A stretch of DNA of 64,000 nt, from NCBI RefSeq assembly GCF_001618955.1, contig NZ_LVYV01000009.1, positions 51,326 through 115,325 on the forward strand. The letters are read 5' to 3'. The notes below the pieces were generated by a model that was given only the letters and a program-made list of their open reading frames with translations, was not told the DNA's origin and did not search any database. How positions within the stretch are numbered: position 1 is the stretch's first letter; the number at the start of each line of letters is the position of its first letter. Of this stretch, positions 54,115 through 64,000 are shown piece by piece. The translations under genes were made by a program, and so were the position numbers. This stretch comes from Tardiphaga robiniae (GTDB lineage: Bacteria > Pseudomonadota > Alphaproteobacteria > Rhizobiales > Xanthobacteraceae).

Positions 54115-55874
54115 CAGGTCCGCAACTCGACCCGAACAAACCGATCACCCGGCCGCCGGAGCCCTGGCGCCAGCGTCTGATCCGCAGCCTGCTCTACGGG
54201 CGCAACGTCGATCGTGCGGCGAAGGCACGCGCGCGCGTCGGTCTTGCGATGATCGCGTTCGGCGGCGTGTACGGCATCATTGCCGTGCGTCTCATCATGT
54301 TCGCTGTCAACGGCGACACCCATGCGGAGCGCCGCTCCACGCGTGACGCCATCGCCACCGCACGTCCCGATATCGTTGACCGCAACGGCGCGATCCTGGC
54401 GACCGACGTCAAGTCACCATCGCTGTTCTCGGAGCCTCGCCGCATCATCGACAAGGACGAAGCGGTCGAATTGCTCACTGGCGCATTGCCCGATCTCGAC
54501 GGCGCCGAAGTGCGCGAGCGGATCATGAGCAAGAAGGGCTTTGCCTGGCTGAAGCGCGAGATCACGCCGCAGCAGCAGCGCGACATTCATCGGCTGGGCA
54601 TTCCAGGCATCGGCTTCCTCCGCGAGAACAAGCGCGTCTATCCGAGCGGTGCGGCCGTCTCGCATCTGATCGGTCTGACCAATATCGACAATCAGGGCAT
54701 CGCCGGTATCGAGAAATGGCTCGACAGCAACGGCCTTGCGGATCTGCATCGCGCAGGCTTTGCCTCCGATCGCCTGCAGAAGCCGGTCGAGCTCGCCGTC
54801 GATCTGCGCGTCGAGCACGCACTGCGTGACGAACTGCTCAAGGCCAAGGCGAAATACAGCGCCAAGGCGGCGTCGGGGCTCGTCTCCAACGTGAAGACCG
54901 GCGAGATCGTCGCCATGGTCTCGCTGCCCGACTTCGATCCGAACAATCCGAAGGAAGCGCACGATCCCGATCGCATCAACCGCCTGACCACCGGCGTCTA
55001 TGAAATGGGCTCGACCTTCAAGACGCTGACGCTGGCGATGGCGCTCGACAGCGGCAAGGCCAATCTCAATACGATGTATGACGCGCGCTATCCGCTGAGC
55101 TATGGCAAGTTCAAGATCCACGACACGCATCCGGTGCCGCGTCCAATCTCGCTCGCCGAAGTCTTCACGTTCTCGTCAAATGTCGGTGCTGCGAAGATCG
55201 CGCTCGGGCAGGGAGTCGAGGCGCACAAGGCGTTTCTGAGGAAGGTCGGCCAGCTCGATCGGCTGCGCACCGAGCTGCCGGAGAGCGCAATGCCCATCGT
55301 GCCGAAGCGCTGGGGTGAGCTCAACACCATCACCATCGCTTTCGGCCATGGTATCGCTGTGGCGCCGCTGCAGGCGGTGATGGGCATCAATGCCATGGTC
55401 AATGGCGGCTTGCTCATTCCGCCGACCTTTCTGAAGCGCACCGAAGAGGAAGCGCGGGAGATCGGCAAGCGCGTCGTCAAGAAAGAGACCAGCGATAAGG
55501 TGCGTTACATGATGCGCCTGAATGCCGAGACCGGTTCGGCGCGGCAGGCTGAAGCCAGGGCCAAGGGGTACTATCTTGGCGGCAAGACCGGCACGGCCGA
55601 GAAGGTCGTCAACGGCCGCTATTCGAAGAAGCAGGTGCTGAATTCCTTTACCGCCGTGCTGCCGATGGACAATCCGCAATTCCAGGTTCTGGTGATGCTG
55701 GACGAGCCGAAGGCACTGCCGGAAACCCATGGTTTCATCACCTCGGGCTGGAATGCTGTGCCGACGGGGGGCAATGTGATCGCCCGTATCGCGCCGCTTT
55801 TGGGGCTTGAGCCGCGCTTCGATCTGGCGCCGTCCGACCGCCTTATTCTTGCGACATCCAAGGTGACTCAGTAA
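54111..55874 (+). CDS. ftsI: Peptidoglycan D,D-transpeptidase FtsI (PBP3)
   Basis: The GTG start (54111) overlaps the ftsL stop (GTGA). The 587-residue class B penicillin-binding protein has a membrane helix (about 45-65), a PBP dimerisation domain, and a transpeptidase domain with S301 in MGSTFKTL (SxxK), FSSNVGAAK (SxN) and [10 protein letters not shown] (KTG). It makes septal cross-links with FtsW. It is followed after 93 bp by murE. Confidence 0.95.
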   Translation: MTGPQLDPNKPITRPPEPWRQRLIRSLLYGRNVDRAAKARARVGLAMIAFGGVYGIIAVRLIMFAVNGDTHAERRSTRDAIATARPDIVDRNGAILATDVKSPSLFSEPRRIIDKDEAVELLTGALPDLDGAEVRERIMSKKGFAWLKREITPQQQRDIHRLGIPGIGFLRENKRVYPSGAAVSHLIGLTNIDNQGIAGIEKWLDSNGLADLHRAGFASDRLQKPVELAVDLRVEHALRDELLKAKAKYSAKAASGLVSNVKTGEIVAMVSLPDFDPNNPKEAHDPDRINRLTTGVYEMGSTFKTLTLAMALDSGKANLNTMYDARYPLSYGKFKIHDTHPVPRPISLAEVFTFSSNVGAAKIALGQGVEAHKAFLRKVGQLDRLRTELPESAMPIVPKRWGELNTITIAFGHGIAVAPLQAVMGINAMVNGGLLIPPTFLKRTEEEAREIGKRVVKKETSDKVRYMMRLNAETGSARQAEARAKGYYLGGKTGTAEKVVNGRYSKKQVLNSFTAVLPMDNPQFQVLVMLDEPKALPETHGFITSGWNAVPTGGNVIARIAPLLGLEPRFDLAPSDRLILATSKVTQ

Positions 55875-55967
55875 CGCCGCATCTGCGCTTTACAGCCGGT
55901 GCAAAATGCGGTTTGCGTGGCGTTGCGGAACCCGATGCGTCCCTCGATCTGGCCTGCCCGGAGCAGC

Positions 55968-57425
55968 ATGAAACTACGCGATTTGTTCAACCCTGATGCC
56001 GTGATGGAGCAGTCCGCAAGGGACGTCACCGTCACCGGACTGGCTGTGGACAGCCGCGCAGTGAAACCGGGCGATCTGTTCTTTGCACTCGCCGGTGCGA
56101 AGACCGACGGTTCGCGTTTCATCGCACAGGCACTGGCGTCGGGTGCCGTCGCTGTCGCCGGCGACCACAAGCCCGACGATCTGTCCGTACCCTTCGTGCG
56201 CACGCCCAATCCGCGCCTTGCGCTGGCTCTCGCGGCGTCGAAATTCTATCCGCGTCAGCCTGAGGTCGTTGCCGCCGTCACCGGGACATCAGGCAAGACC
56301 TCGGTCGCATCCTTTGCGCGCGAGATCTGGGGCCGCCTCGGATATGCCTCCGCAAGCATCGGCACCATCGGTCTCGTGTCGCCGAAGCGCACCGTCTATG
56401 GCTCGCTGACCACGCCGGATCCGATCTCGCTGCACAAACAGATCGACGAGATCACCGGCGAGGGCGTGACGCATCTCGCGCTCGAAGCGTCGTCGCACGG
56501 CCTCGATCAGTTCAGGCTTGACGGCGTGCGGGTCTCTGCCGCCGGCTTTACCAATCTGTCGCGCGATCACATGGACTACCATCCGGACGTCGCGCATTAT
56601 CTCAGTGCCAAGCTGCGGCTGTTCCTCAATCTGGTCGCGGACGGCGGCGTCGCCGTGATCGCCGCCGATCACGAGCATTCGCCGCAAGTGGTCCATGCCG
56701 CGCAGTCCCGCCACTTGCGCCTGATGAAAGTCGGTCGCAAAGGCGACGGCACAGGCGAGGGTATTCGCCTTGTCGATGCCACGGTCGAAGGCTTCGCGCA
56801 GAAACTCACGCTCGAGCATCGCGGCAGGACCTATGCGATCACGCTGCCTCTGGTCGGCGAATTCCAGATCGAGAACGCGCTTGTCGCGGCCGGTCTCGTG
56901 ATCGGTACCGGCGGTGATGTCGATCAGACCTTCGCCGCGCTCGAACATCTCGAAGGCGCCAAGGGGCGTCTCGAGCAGGTCGGTGCGCACAACGGCGCTC
57001 CGGTCTTCGTCGATTACGCCCACAAGCCGGATGCGCTCGCGAAAGCACTGCAGGCGCTGCGCCCTTATGCGAAACGCAAGCTCGTCGTGGTGTTCGGCGC
57101 CGGCGGCGATCGCGATGCCGGCAAGCGGCCGCTGATGGGGGAGATCGCCAGCGAAAATGCCGACAGCGTGATCGTTACCGACGACAATCCGCGCAGCGAG
57201 AATCCTGCAACCATCCGCGCGGCGATCATGGCGGCTGCGAAAGGCGCCACCGAAATCGGCGACCGCGCCGAGGCCATCCGCGTGGCTGTCGAAGGTCTGC
57301 AGCCCGGCGATGCCCTGCTGATCGCCGGCAAGGGCCATGAAACCGGACAGATCGTCGGCGATCGCACGCTGCCCTTCAGCGATCACGAGGCCGCCGCAGC
57401 GGCGCTTGCCAAGAGGACTGCATGA
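55968..57425 (+). CDS. murE: UDP-MurNAc-tripeptide ligase MurE
   Basis: ATG 55968 follows GGAG with 5 bases. The 485-residue protein has an ATP-binding motif VTGTSGKTSVASF near residues 107-119, the carbamylated-lysine region SAKLRLFLNL, and VTDDNPRSENP. The DNPR motif indicates meso-diaminopimelate as the third residue. It adds DAP to UDP-MurNAc-Ala-Glu in the cytoplasm. Upstream in-frame codons from 55899 are not needed. The stop overlaps murF by 4 bp. Confidence 0.96.
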   Translation: MKLRDLFNPDAVMEQSARDVTVTGLAVDSRAVKPGDLFFALAGAKTDGSRFIAQALASGAVAVAGDHKPDDLSVPFVRTPNPRLALALAASKFYPRQPEVVAAVTGTSGKTSVASFAREIWGRLGYASASIGTIGLVSPKRTVYGSLTTPDPISLHKQIDEITGEGVTHLALEASSHGLDQFRLDGVRVSAAGFTNLSRDHMDYHPDVAHYLSAKLRLFLNLVADGGVAVIAADHEHSPQVVHAAQSRHLRLMKVGRKGDGTGEGIRLVDATVEGFAQKLTLEHRGRTYAITLPLVGEFQIENALVAAGLVIGTGGDVDQTFAALEHLEGAKGRLEQVGAHNGAPVFVDYAHKPDALAKALQALRPYAKRKLVVVFGAGGDRDAGKRPLMGEIASENADSVIVTDDNPRSENPATIRAAIMAAAKGATEIGDRAEAIRVAVEGLQPGDALLIAGKGHETGQIVGDRTLPFSDHEAAAAALAKRTA

Positions 57426-58855
57426 GCGAGTTTCTTTGGACATCGGCCGCGATGGCCGACGCGATGCACGCGATCACGCAGGGCGCGCTGCCGGAAAGCA
57501 TCACGGGCATCTCTATCGATACCCGCTCCATCAAGCCCGGCGAGGCCTATTTCGCCATCAAGGGCGACGTGCATGACGGCCACGCCTTCGTCGAAGCTGC
57601 GCTGAAAGCCGGTGCTGGTCTTGCTGTCGTGGAAGCCGCGCAGCGCGACAAGTTTCCCGCCGATGCGCGCCTGCTGGTGGTCGACGACGTGCTCGCAGCG
57701 CTCGTCGAACTCGGCATCGCCTCGCGTGCACGTCTGAAGGCGCCGATCATCGCAATCACCGGTTCGGTCGGCAAGACCTCGACCAAGGAAGCGCTGCGCC
57801 GTGTGCTGGAAGCGCAGGGCAAGACGCATGCCTCGGTCGCGTCGTTCAACAATCACTGGGGCGTGCCGCTGACACTGGCGCGCTGCCCGGCAGATGTGCG
57901 CTTTGCGATCTTCGAGATCGGCATGAACCATGCCGGCGAAATCGAGACGCTGGTGAAGATGGTGCGACCGCATTTTGCCGTCATCACCACCGTTGAGCCG
58001 GTGCATCTCGAATTCTTCGCCGGCGTCGAAGCCATTGCCGACGCCAAGGCCGAAATCTTTTCGGGGCTTGAACCCGATGGCGTCGCGATCCTCAACCGCG
58101 ACAATGCGCAATTCGCGCGTCTGCAGAAGAGCGCCAAGAAGGCCGGCGTCTCGCGCATCGTCTCGTTCGGCGCAGACAGCAAGGCCGAGGCACGGCTGCT
58201 CGATGTCTCATTGCATCCGACGTGTTCGGCCGTGCATGCGAACGTCCTCGGTCATGATGTCACCTACAAGCTCGGCATGCCCGGCCGCCATATGGCGATG
58301 AATTCCCTGGCAGTACTGGCCGCGGCCGAATTGATGGGCGCTGATCTCGTTCATGCCGCACTGACGCTGTCGCAAGTGGTGCCCGCCGCGGGCCGCGGCG
58401 TCCGCCATGTGCTCGAAGTCGGCGGCGAGGCGACGCTGATCGACGAGAGCTACAATGCCAATCCGGCGTCGATGGCGGCAGCCATCAACGTGCTGGGCGC
58501 TGCGGCAGTCGGGCCGAAGGGTCGCCGCATCGCGGTGCTCGGCGACATGCTCGAACTCGGCCCCGATGGCGCGAAACTTCATGCCGGGCTGCTGGACGCG
58601 GTGCAGTCCAATGGCATCGATCTGGTATTTTGCTGTGGTCCCCTGATGCGCAACCTTTGGGATGCTCTTTCCACGGGCAAGCGGGGCGGCTATGCCGGGG
58701 ATGCGGCGGCGCTCGAATCGCAGGTGCTGGCCGCGATCCGCGCCGGTGACGCCATCATGGTCAAGGGCTCGCTCGGCTCGAAGATGAAACCGATTGTCTC
58801 CGCGCTCGAAAAGCGCTTTCCCGGCAACGCCGCGCTCGACGATGCCGCGGTATAG
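57422..58855 (+). CDS. murF: UDP-MurNAc-pentapeptide ligase MurF
   Basis: The 477-residue Mur ligase has the ATP loop AITGSVGKTSTKEALR near residues 116-131, the NHWGVPLTLA segment, EIGMNHAGEIE, and the C-terminal LIDESYNANPASM. It adds D-Ala-D-Ala to the UDP-MurNAc-tripeptide. The start overlaps the murE stop (ATGA). mraY follows after 10 bp. Confidence 0.96.
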   Translation: MSEFLWTSAAMADAMHAITQGALPESITGISIDTRSIKPGEAYFAIKGDVHDGHAFVEAALKAGAGLAVVEAAQRDKFPADARLLVVDDVLAALVELGIASRARLKAPIIAITGSVGKTSTKEALRRVLEAQGKTHASVASFNNHWGVPLTLARCPADVRFAIFEIGMNHAGEIETLVKMVRPHFAVITTVEPVHLEFFAGVEAIADAKAEIFSGLEPDGVAILNRDNAQFARLQKSAKKAGVSRIVSFGADSKAEARLLDVSLHPTCSAVHANVLGHDVTYKLGMPGRHMAMNSLAVLAAAELMGADLVHAALTLSQVVPAAGRGVRHVLEVGGEATLIDESYNANPASMAAAINVLGAAAVGPKGRRIAVLGDMLELGPDGAKLHAGLLDAVQSNGIDLVFCCGPLMRNLWDALSTGKRGGYAGDAAALESQVLAAIRAGDAIMVKGSLGSKMKPIVSALEKRFPGNAALDDAAV

Positions 58856-58865
58856 GGCGGACTGA

Positions 58866-59948
58866 ATGTTCTACTGGCTGATCGATTTTGCGGGCACCGT
58901 TCCGGTGTTCAACGTGTTCCGCTACATCACCTTCCGCACCGGCGGCGCGGTGGTGACCGGCGCACTATTCGTGTTCCTGTTCGGCCCCTGGATCATCGAC
59001 AATCTGCGCCTGCGTCAGGGCAAGGGCCAGCCGATCCGCACCGACGGCCCGCAGTCGCATCTGGTCAAGGTGGGCACGCCGACCATGGGCGGGCTGATGA
59101 TCCTGTCGGGCCTCGTGGTCTCCACGCTGCTCTGGGCCAATCCGCGCAATCCCTATGTCTGGATCGTGCTGGCGGTCACCCTCGGCTTCGGCTTCGTCGG
59201 CTTCTATGACGATTATCTCAAAGTGACTAAGCAGAGCCACAAGGGATTTGCCGGTCGCACGCGTCTGCTGATCGAATTCATCATTGCGGGTGCCGCCTGT
59301 TTCGCCTTCGTCAAGCTCGGCCGCGATCCGCTGTCGTCCTCGCTGGTGATCCCGTTCCTCAAGGACGTGATCGTGAATTTCGGCTGGTTCTTCGTGCTGT
59401 TCGGCGCCTTCATCGTCGTCGGCGCCGGCAATGCCGTGAACCTCACCGATGGTCTCGACGGTCTCGCCATCGTACCGGTGATGATCGCGTCTGCCTCGTT
59501 CGGCATGATCGCCTATCTCGCCGGCAACGCGGTGTTTTCCGACTATCTGCAGATCAACTATGTCGCCGGTACCGGCGAACTCGCGGTGCTCTGCGGCGCG
59601 GTGCTGGGTGCTGGCCTCGGTTTCCTCTGGTTCAACGCGCCGCCGGCCTCGATCTTCATGGGTGACACCGGCTCGCTGGCGCTGGGCGGCATGCTCGGCT
59701 CGATCGCGGTGGCTGTGAAGCACGAGATCGTGCTCGCGGTGATCGGCGGTCTGTTCGTGCTCGAAGCCGTCTCGGTCATCGTGCAGGTCACGTCCTTCAA
59801 GCTCACCGGTAAACGTGTGTTCCGCATGGCGCCGATCCATCACCACTTCGAACAGAAGGGCTGGACCGAGCCGCAGATCGTCATTCGCTTCTGGATCATC
59901 TCGGTGATGCTGGCACTGGTCGGCCTCTCCACGCTGAAGCTGCGGTGA
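58866..59948 (+). CDS. mraY: Phospho-MurNAc-pentapeptide transferase MraY
   Basis: The 360-residue integral membrane enzyme has ten predicted helices and the family motifs [31 protein letters not shown] split over 20 residues, [14 protein letters not shown] and [13 protein letters not shown]. It transfers phospho-MurNAc-pentapeptide to undecaprenyl phosphate, giving lipid I. It lies between murF and murD, with a 4-bp gap to murD. Confidence 0.97.
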   Translation: MFYWLIDFAGTVPVFNVFRYITFRTGGAVVTGALFVFLFGPWIIDNLRLRQGKGQPIRTDGPQSHLVKVGTPTMGGLMILSGLVVSTLLWANPRNPYVWIVLAVTLGFGFVGFYDDYLKVTKQSHKGFAGRTRLLIEFIIAGAACFAFVKLGRDPLSSSLVIPFLKDVIVNFGWFFVLFGAFIVVGAGNAVNLTDGLDGLAIVPVMIASASFGMIAYLAGNAVFSDYLQINYVAGTGELAVLCGAVLGAGLGFLWFNAPPASIFMGDTGSLALGGMLGSIAVAVKHEIVLAVIGGLFVLEAVSVIVQVTSFKLTGKRVFRMAPIHHHFEQKGWTEPQIVIRFWIISVMLALVGLSTLKLR

Positions 59949-59952
59949 CATC

Positions 59953-61350
59953 GTGATCCCGGTCACCTCATTTGCCGGCAAGACAGTCGCCGTGTTCGGT
60001 CTCGGCGGCTCCGGCCTCGCATCCTGCCACGCGCTGCAGGCGGGCGGCGCCGAAGTCATCGCCTGTGACGACAGCATCGACAGAATGGTCGAGGCCACGC
60101 AGGCCGGCTTCATCACCGCCGATCTGCGCACGGTGGCATGGGGCAGTTTCGCCGCACTGATCCTGACGCCCGGCGTGCCGCTGACGCATCCCGCTCCGCA
60201 CTGGACAGTCGTCGCTGCGAAAGCAGCAGGCGTCGAGGTCATCGGCGACATCGAACTGTTCTGCCGCGAACGCAAGCTGCACGCCCCCGATGCGCCCTTC
60301 GTCGCCATCACTGGCACCAACGGCAAATCGACGACGACGGCGCTCGTCGCGCATCTGATGCGCGAGGCGGGTTTCGATACGCAGATGGGCGGCAATATCG
60401 GCACCGCGATCCTGTCGCTGGAGCCGCCGGCCAGGGGCCGCGTCCATGTGATCGAGATGTCGTCCTATCAGATCGATCTGACGCCCTCGCTCGATCCGTC
60501 CGTCGGCATCCTGCTCAACGTCACGCCCGATCATATCGATCGTCACGGCACGCTGGCGCATTACGCTGCGGTGAAGGAGCGTCTCGTCGCCGGCGTGCAG
60601 GCTGGCGGCACGGCGATCATCGGCGTCGATGACGACTGGTGCAGCAAATCAGCCGATCGCATCGAACAGTCCGGCAAGCGCGTGGTGCGCGTCTCCGTCG
60701 AACATCCGCTCGCTGATGGCCTCACCATCCGTGGTAGCACCATCGTGCGCAACGCCGACGGCGCGCAGAGCGATGTCGTCGATATCTCCGGCATCGGCTC
60801 GCTGCGCGGCCTGCACAATGCGCAGAATGCAGCCTGTGCTTCGGCCGCCGCGCTGGCGCTGGGCGTCTCACCCGCCGTGCTGCAAAAGGGCCTGCGCTCG
60901 TTCCCCGGTCTTGCCCATCGCATGGAGCAGGTCGGCCGTCAGGGCGCAACGCTGTTCGTCAATGACTCCAAAGGCACCAATGCTGACGCTGCGGCGAAAG
61001 CGCTGTCGTCCTTCAACGACATCTTCTGGATCGCCGGCGGCAAGCAGAAGGAGGGCGGCATCATGTCGCTCGCCGAATTCTTCCCGCGCATCCGTGGTGC
61101 CTATCTGATCGGCGAAGCCGCCAATGATTTTGCGCAGACGCTGGACGGCAAGGTGCCCTATGAGATCAGCGTCAGCCTCGACGTCGCTGTGGCCAATGCC
61201 GCGCGCGATGCCGCGGAAGCCGGGCTCGCCGAGCCCGTGGTGCTGCTGTCGCCGGCCTGTGCGTCATTCGACCAGTTCCGGAACTTTGAAATTCGGGGCG
61301 ACCGGTTCCGGGAACTGGTGCTGGCGTTGGATGGGGTGAGGGCGGTTTAA
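59953..61350 (+). CDS. murD: UDP-MurNAc-alanine-D-glutamate ligase MurD
   Basis: The GTG start lies 4 bp after mraY. The 465-residue protein has a Rossmann-like N-terminus ([21 protein letters not shown]), the ATP loop [14 protein letters not shown] near residues 117-130, and [20 protein letters not shown] followed by GGKQKEG. It adds D-glutamate to UDP-MurNAc-L-alanine. A palindromic repeat follows, after which ftsW has its own small intergenic gap. Confidence 0.96.
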   Translation: MIPVTSFAGKTVAVFGLGGSGLASCHALQAGGAEVIACDDSIDRMVEATQAGFITADLRTVAWGSFAALILTPGVPLTHPAPHWTVVAAKAAGVEVIGDIELFCRERKLHAPDAPFVAITGTNGKSTTTALVAHLMREAGFDTQMGGNIGTAILSLEPPARGRVHVIEMSSYQIDLTPSLDPSVGILLNVTPDHIDRHGTLAHYAAVKERLVAGVQAGGTAIIGVDDDWCSKSADRIEQSGKRVVRVSVEHPLADGLTIRGSTIVRNADGAQSDVVDISGIGSLRGLHNAQNAACASAAALALGVSPAVLQKGLRSFPGLAHRMEQVGRQGATLFVNDSKGTNADAAAKALSSFNDIFWIAGGKQKEGGIMSLAEFFPRIRGAYLIGEAANDFAQTLDGKVPYEISVSLDVAVANAARDAAEAGLAEPVVLLSPACASFDQFRNFEIRGDRFRELVLALDGVRAV

Positions 61351-61355
61351 CGCTC

Positions 61356-61486
61356 GTCATTCCGGGGCGCTCGCTCTTGCGAGCGAACCCGGAATCTCGA
61401 CATGGGATTCTCTGAGGGCGCCAGGCTATGCCGGGATTCCGGGCTCATTCCGGCTCGCCTCGCGATCCGGCCTGCCCCGGAATGAC
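61356..61486. repeat. Palindromic intergenic repeat, copy 2
   Basis: This 131-bp element has perfect 13-bp inverted ends GTCATTCCGGGGC (61356-61368) and GCCCCGGAATGAC (61474-61486), plus internal copies of the same motif (GGGATTCCGGGCTCATTCC). It is the same family as 3258-3363. It separates murD from ftsW and is followed by about 107 bp with a possible ATTAACC half-site (61529-61535) but no clear promoter. Confidence 0.85.
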
Positions 61487-61593
61487 AGTGGGTTCGCGCC
61501 AGCCCCATTCCTTCCAAATTTTCACAATCCATTAACCGTCTGGCAACCACGATGGCCCATCGATAAGAGTTCATCGACCCGCAGGACGCGCCT

Positions 61594-62742
61594 ATGATCT
61601 CTCGCGAACAACGCACGCCGCTCAGCGAATGGTGGTGGACCGTGGACCGCCTGCTGCTGGCGGCGATCATCGCGCTGATGCTGGCGGGGGTGATCCTCTC
61701 GCTGGCCGCCTCGCCGCCGGTGGCGACGCGCATCGGGCTCGATCCGTTCCACTTCTTCAACCGCCACATCCTGTTCCTGGTGCCGTCTATCATCGTGCTG
61801 ATCGGCGTGTCCTTCATGACGCCGCGGCAGATCCGGCGTTCGGCGCTGGTGGTGTTCGCGATCTCCATCGTGCTGATCGTGGCGACCTTGCTGATCGGGC
61901 CGGAAGTGAAGGGCGCCAAGCGCTGGATCACCATTCTCGGCATAAATATCCAGGCCTCGGAATCCGCCAAGCCTGCTTTTGTCGTCATTGCCGCCTGGCT
62001 GTTCTCGGAATCCGCGCGCAAGCCGGAGATGCCGGCGACCTCGATGGCCATCGTCTTGCTGATGATGCTGGTGTCGTTGCTGGTGATGCAGCCTGACTTC
62101 GGTCAGACCATGCTGATCCTGATGGCCTGGGGTTCGCTGTTCTTCATCGCTGGCATGCGCATGGTCTGGGTGTTCGGCCTCGGCGCCACCGCGGCAGGCG
62201 GGCTATTGATGGCTTACTTCCTGGTGCCGCACGTTGCCGGCCGTATCAAACGCTTCATGGATCCGGCCTCGGGCGACACGTTCCAGGTAGATACCGCCAT
62301 GGAGGCCTTCTCGAATGGCGGCTGGTTCGGCCTCGGGCCGGGCGAGGGCATTGCCAAGCGCAGCCTGCCGGACAGCCACACCGACTTCGTCTTCGCCGTC
62401 GGCGCCGAGGAATTCGGCATTCTCTTGTGTCTCGCGGTGCTCAGTCTGTTCGCCTTCATCGTGATCCGCGCGATGTCGCGCGCCTACGCCACCGAAGATC
62501 TGTTCTCGCGCTTCGCTGCCTCGGGTCTCGCGATCCTGTTTGGCGTGCAGGCGGCGATCAACATGGCGGTGAACCTGCATCTCATCCCCGCGAAAGGCAT
62601 GACACTGCCCTTCATCTCCTATGGTGGTTCGTCGATGATCTCGCTGGCTTACAGCGTCGGCATGCTGCTCGCGTTGACCCGCATGCGTCCACGCACCGAA
62701 GTCGAGGCGATCGACGCCCACGTCGCGCGCACTTACGCGTGA
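61594..62742 (+). CDS. ftsW: Septal peptidoglycan polymerase FtsW
   Basis: The 382-residue SEDS protein has ten predicted helices, the DTFQVDTAMEAFSNGGWFGLG loop split by its conserved acidic residue, PDSHTDFVFAVGAEEFG, and LPFISYGGSSMI near the end. It polymerises lipid II at the septum together with FtsI. An AGGACGCGCCT stretch lies just upstream. Its stop overlaps the murG start by 1 bp. Confidence 0.96.
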   Translation: MISREQRTPLSEWWWTVDRLLLAAIIALMLAGVILSLAASPPVATRIGLDPFHFFNRHILFLVPSIIVLIGVSFMTPRQIRRSALVVFAISIVLIVATLLIGPEVKGAKRWITILGINIQASESAKPAFVVIAAWLFSESARKPEMPATSMAIVLLMMLVSLLVMQPDFGQTMLILMAWGSLFFIAGMRMVWVFGLGATAAGGLLMAYFLVPHVAGRIKRFMDPASGDTFQVDTAMEAFSNGGWFGLGPGEGIAKRSLPDSHTDFVFAVGAEEFGILLCLAVLSLFAFIVIRAMSRAYATEDLFSRFAASGLAILFGVQAAINMAVNLHLIPAKGMTLPFISYGGSSMISLAYSVGMLLALTRMRPRTEVEAIDAHVARTYA

Positions 62743-63842
62743 TGAGTACCGCGCCCCTCATATTGCTTGCGGCGGGCGGCACCGGCGGACATCTGTTTCC
62801 GGCGGAAGCACTCGGCGTTGCGCTGATGAAGCGCGGGCTGCGCGTGCGGCTCGTCACCGATGCGCGGGCGCTGAAATATAGCGGGCTGTTTTCGCGCGAG
62901 ATGATCGATGTCGTGCCGAGCGAGACGGTGCGGTCACGCAATCCCATCTCGCTGGCGCGCACCGCGATCATGCTCGCTGCCGGCACCGTGATGGCGCTGA
63001 ACCTGATGCGCAGCCTGAAGCCCGCAGCGGTGATCGGCTTCGGTGGCTATCCGACTGTGCCGCCACTGTTTGCCGCGCGTCTGTTCGGCATTCCCACCCT
63101 CATTCACGATTCCAACGCCGTTATGGGCCGCGCCAACCGCATGCTGTCCGGCAAGGTCAGCGCCATCGCGACCTCGCTGCCTGGCGTGCTCGACCGCGAT
63201 CCCGAATTGTCGAAGAAGACCACCACGACAGGCACGCCGATGCGCCCGGCGATCCTCGCCGCCGCCGCCGTGCCTTATGTGGCGCCGGATCTCACCGGGC
63301 CATTCCGCTTGCTCGTCGTCGGCGGCAGCCAGGGCGCGCGCATCATGGCCGATATCGTGCCGCCGGCGATCGAGCGTCTCGAACCGGCGCTGTGGAATCG
63401 CCTCGTGCTGACGCAACAGGTGCGCGACGAAGACATGAGCCGCGTGCGTGCCGTTTACGACAAGCTCAAGATCAGGGCCGAACTCGCGCCGTTCTTCAGC
63501 GATCTCCCGGCGCGTCTCGCATCGAGCCAACTTGTGATCTCGCGCTCCGGCGCGGGCACCGTCGCCGAACTCGGGGCCATCGGGCGGCCGTCCATTCTGG
63601 TGCCGCTGCCCGGCGCGCTGGATCAGGATCAGTTCGCCAATGCCGGCGTGCTGGCGGATGCGGGCGGCGCGCTCCGGATCGCGCAGAGCGATTTTTCGCC
63701 CGACAGGCTGGCGGCGGAAATCTCCGCGCTGGCTGGCGAGCCGACGCGGCTAACTGCAATGGCATCTGGTGCGCGCAAGGTCGGCAAGCTCGATGCGGCA
63801 GAGCGGCTGGCGGATCTGGTCGCCAAGGTCGCGAAGATTTAG
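62742..63842 (+). CDS. murG: Undecaprenyldiphospho-MurNAc-pentapeptide N-acetylglucosaminyltransferase MurG
   Basis: ATG 62742 overlaps the ftsW stop (TGATG). The 366-residue protein has the GT-B glycosyltransferase motifs LAAGGTGGHLFPAEAL near residues 9-24, GFGGYPTVPPLFAAR, HDSNAVMGRANRML, VVGGSQGARIMADIV and the donor-site SRSGAGTVAELGAIG followed by DQDQFANA. It converts lipid I to lipid II. It is the last intact gene, with an IS30-like gene end immediately beyond it. Confidence 0.96.
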   Translation: MSTAPLILLAAGGTGGHLFPAEALGVALMKRGLRVRLVTDARALKYSGLFSREMIDVVPSETVRSRNPISLARTAIMLAAGTVMALNLMRSLKPAAVIGFGGYPTVPPLFAARLFGIPTLIHDSNAVMGRANRMLSGKVSAIATSLPGVLDRDPELSKKTTTTGTPMRPAILAAAAVPYVAPDLTGPFRLLVVGGSQGARIMADIVPPAIERLEPALWNRLVLTQQVRDEDMSRVRAVYDKLKIRAELAPFFSDLPARLASSQLVISRSGAGTVAELGAIGRPSILVPLPGALDQDQFANAGVLADAGGALRIAQSDFSPDRLAAEISALAGEPTRLTAMASGARKVGKLDAAERLADLVAKVAKI

Positions 63843-63846
63843 GTCA

Positions 63847-64000
63847 CTACTCCCTTAATCGTCGTCCCCGCGCAGGCGGGGAGGTGGATTCCCACTCGAA
63901 GTGCAACAGCTGTCGAGCAAAGAGCTCAGCGGGGGTGTGCCAGTCAAGGCACTTTCGGGGTGTGCTGTTGTAAGCCAGAACGGCATCAGCAAGATCCTGG
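63847..64000 (-). mobile_element. IS30-like transposase, C-terminal end (partial, cut by window edge)
   Basis: On the minus strand a frame entering from the right edge reads AVLAYNSTPRKCLDWHTPAE then LFARQLLHFEWEST, the typical C-terminal block of IS30-family DDE transposases (N-x-RPRK-x-L...TPAE). It continues to a TAG at 63849-63847, only 5 bp beyond murG. The last residues (SPPARGRRLRE) come from sequence with a repeat-like hairpin and may lie outside the element. The element end is probably near 63885. Whether the transposase is intact cannot be seen. Confidence 0.7.
63865..63882. repeat. Short CCCCGC/GCGGGG hairpin
   Basis: TCCCCGC (63865-63871), loop GCAG, GCGGGGA (63876-63882) is a perfect 7-bp stem between murG and the transposase end. 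It resembles the core of dispersed intergenic repeats in this bacterial group. It could also act as a weak transcription stop after murG. Confidence 0.5.

Noticed and set aside
58965..60404. 479-residue open frame opposite mraY and murD
   Set aside because: Spans two real genes antisense, with Arg/His/Asp-rich low-complexity composition.

Overview
The window looks like a chromosomal segment of a Nitrobacteraceae/Bradyrhizobiaceae alphaproteobacterium (Rhodopseudomonas, Tardiphaga or Bradyrhizobium type; genus not resolved). The evidence is uniformly high-GC coding sequence, an Irr-type ICE box in front of bacterioferritin, EcfG-type general-stress promoters, a CtrA-type TTAA-N7-TTAA site, a TPP-riboswitch thi operon in the order thiO-thiS-thiG-thiE-thiC, and the alphaproteobacterial dcw (division and cell wall) cluster at the right end.

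Layout, left to right. 0-8 kb: the N-terminal half of a dCache/PAS sensor cut by the window edge, a CoxE-like VWA gene coupled to a single-domain rhodanese and followed by a 3-mercaptopyruvate sulfurtransferase, an L,D-transpeptidase and a 2-hydroxyacid dehydrogenase. 8-13 kb: ettA, tam, a UPF0114 membrane protein and a lytic transglycosylase. 13-16 kb: two glycine-zipper exported proteins, then an iron-storage pair (bfd, bfr). 16-21.6 kb: small accessory and hypothetical genes, including a collagen-like Gly-X-Y protein, a DoxX remnant and a secreted-protein gene broken by an in-frame amber codon. 21.6-23.2 kb: a visibly AT-richer two-gene module under a strong promoter that overlaps a 24-bp palindrome. 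The first protein carries a candidate E...D...DxK nuclease signature, and the second may be its partner or immunity protein. 23.2-28 kb: thiamine biosynthesis under one riboswitch. 28-34 kb: a small lytic transglycosylase, a polytopic membrane protein, an OmpR/EnvZ-type two-component system, and two PRC-barrel proteins, one behind an EcfG-type promoter. 34-41 kb: a DUF4403 protein, a second L,D-transpeptidase, an ABC importer of the sulfonate/nitrate type, a 27-residue membrane peptide behind another EcfG-type promoter, and an extensin-like lipoprotein. 41-49 kb: a TetR-controlled EmrAB-type efflux pair, an ABC exporter and an AraC regulator next to a hydrolase. 49-52 kb: rnpB (RNase P RNA), a DGPF/ECF42 sigma-factor pair and an AmpD-like amidase. 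52.6-63.8 kb: rsmH-ftsL-ftsI-murE-murF-mraY-murD-ftsW-murG, transcribed in one direction with many overlapping or near-overlapping junctions. Directly after murG comes the 3' end of an IS30-like transposase gene on the opposite strand.

Cell-envelope work is a recurring theme: two L,D-transpeptidases, two lytic transglycosylases, an amidase, an extensin-like protein, and the precursor-synthesis and septation genes. The most unusual items are the operator-controlled two-gene island at 21.9-23.1 kb, a 29-codon remnant of mraZ whose stop codon still overlaps the rsmH start, two EcfG-type promoters (one driving an otherwise invisible 27-aa membrane peptide), and the collagen-like protein.
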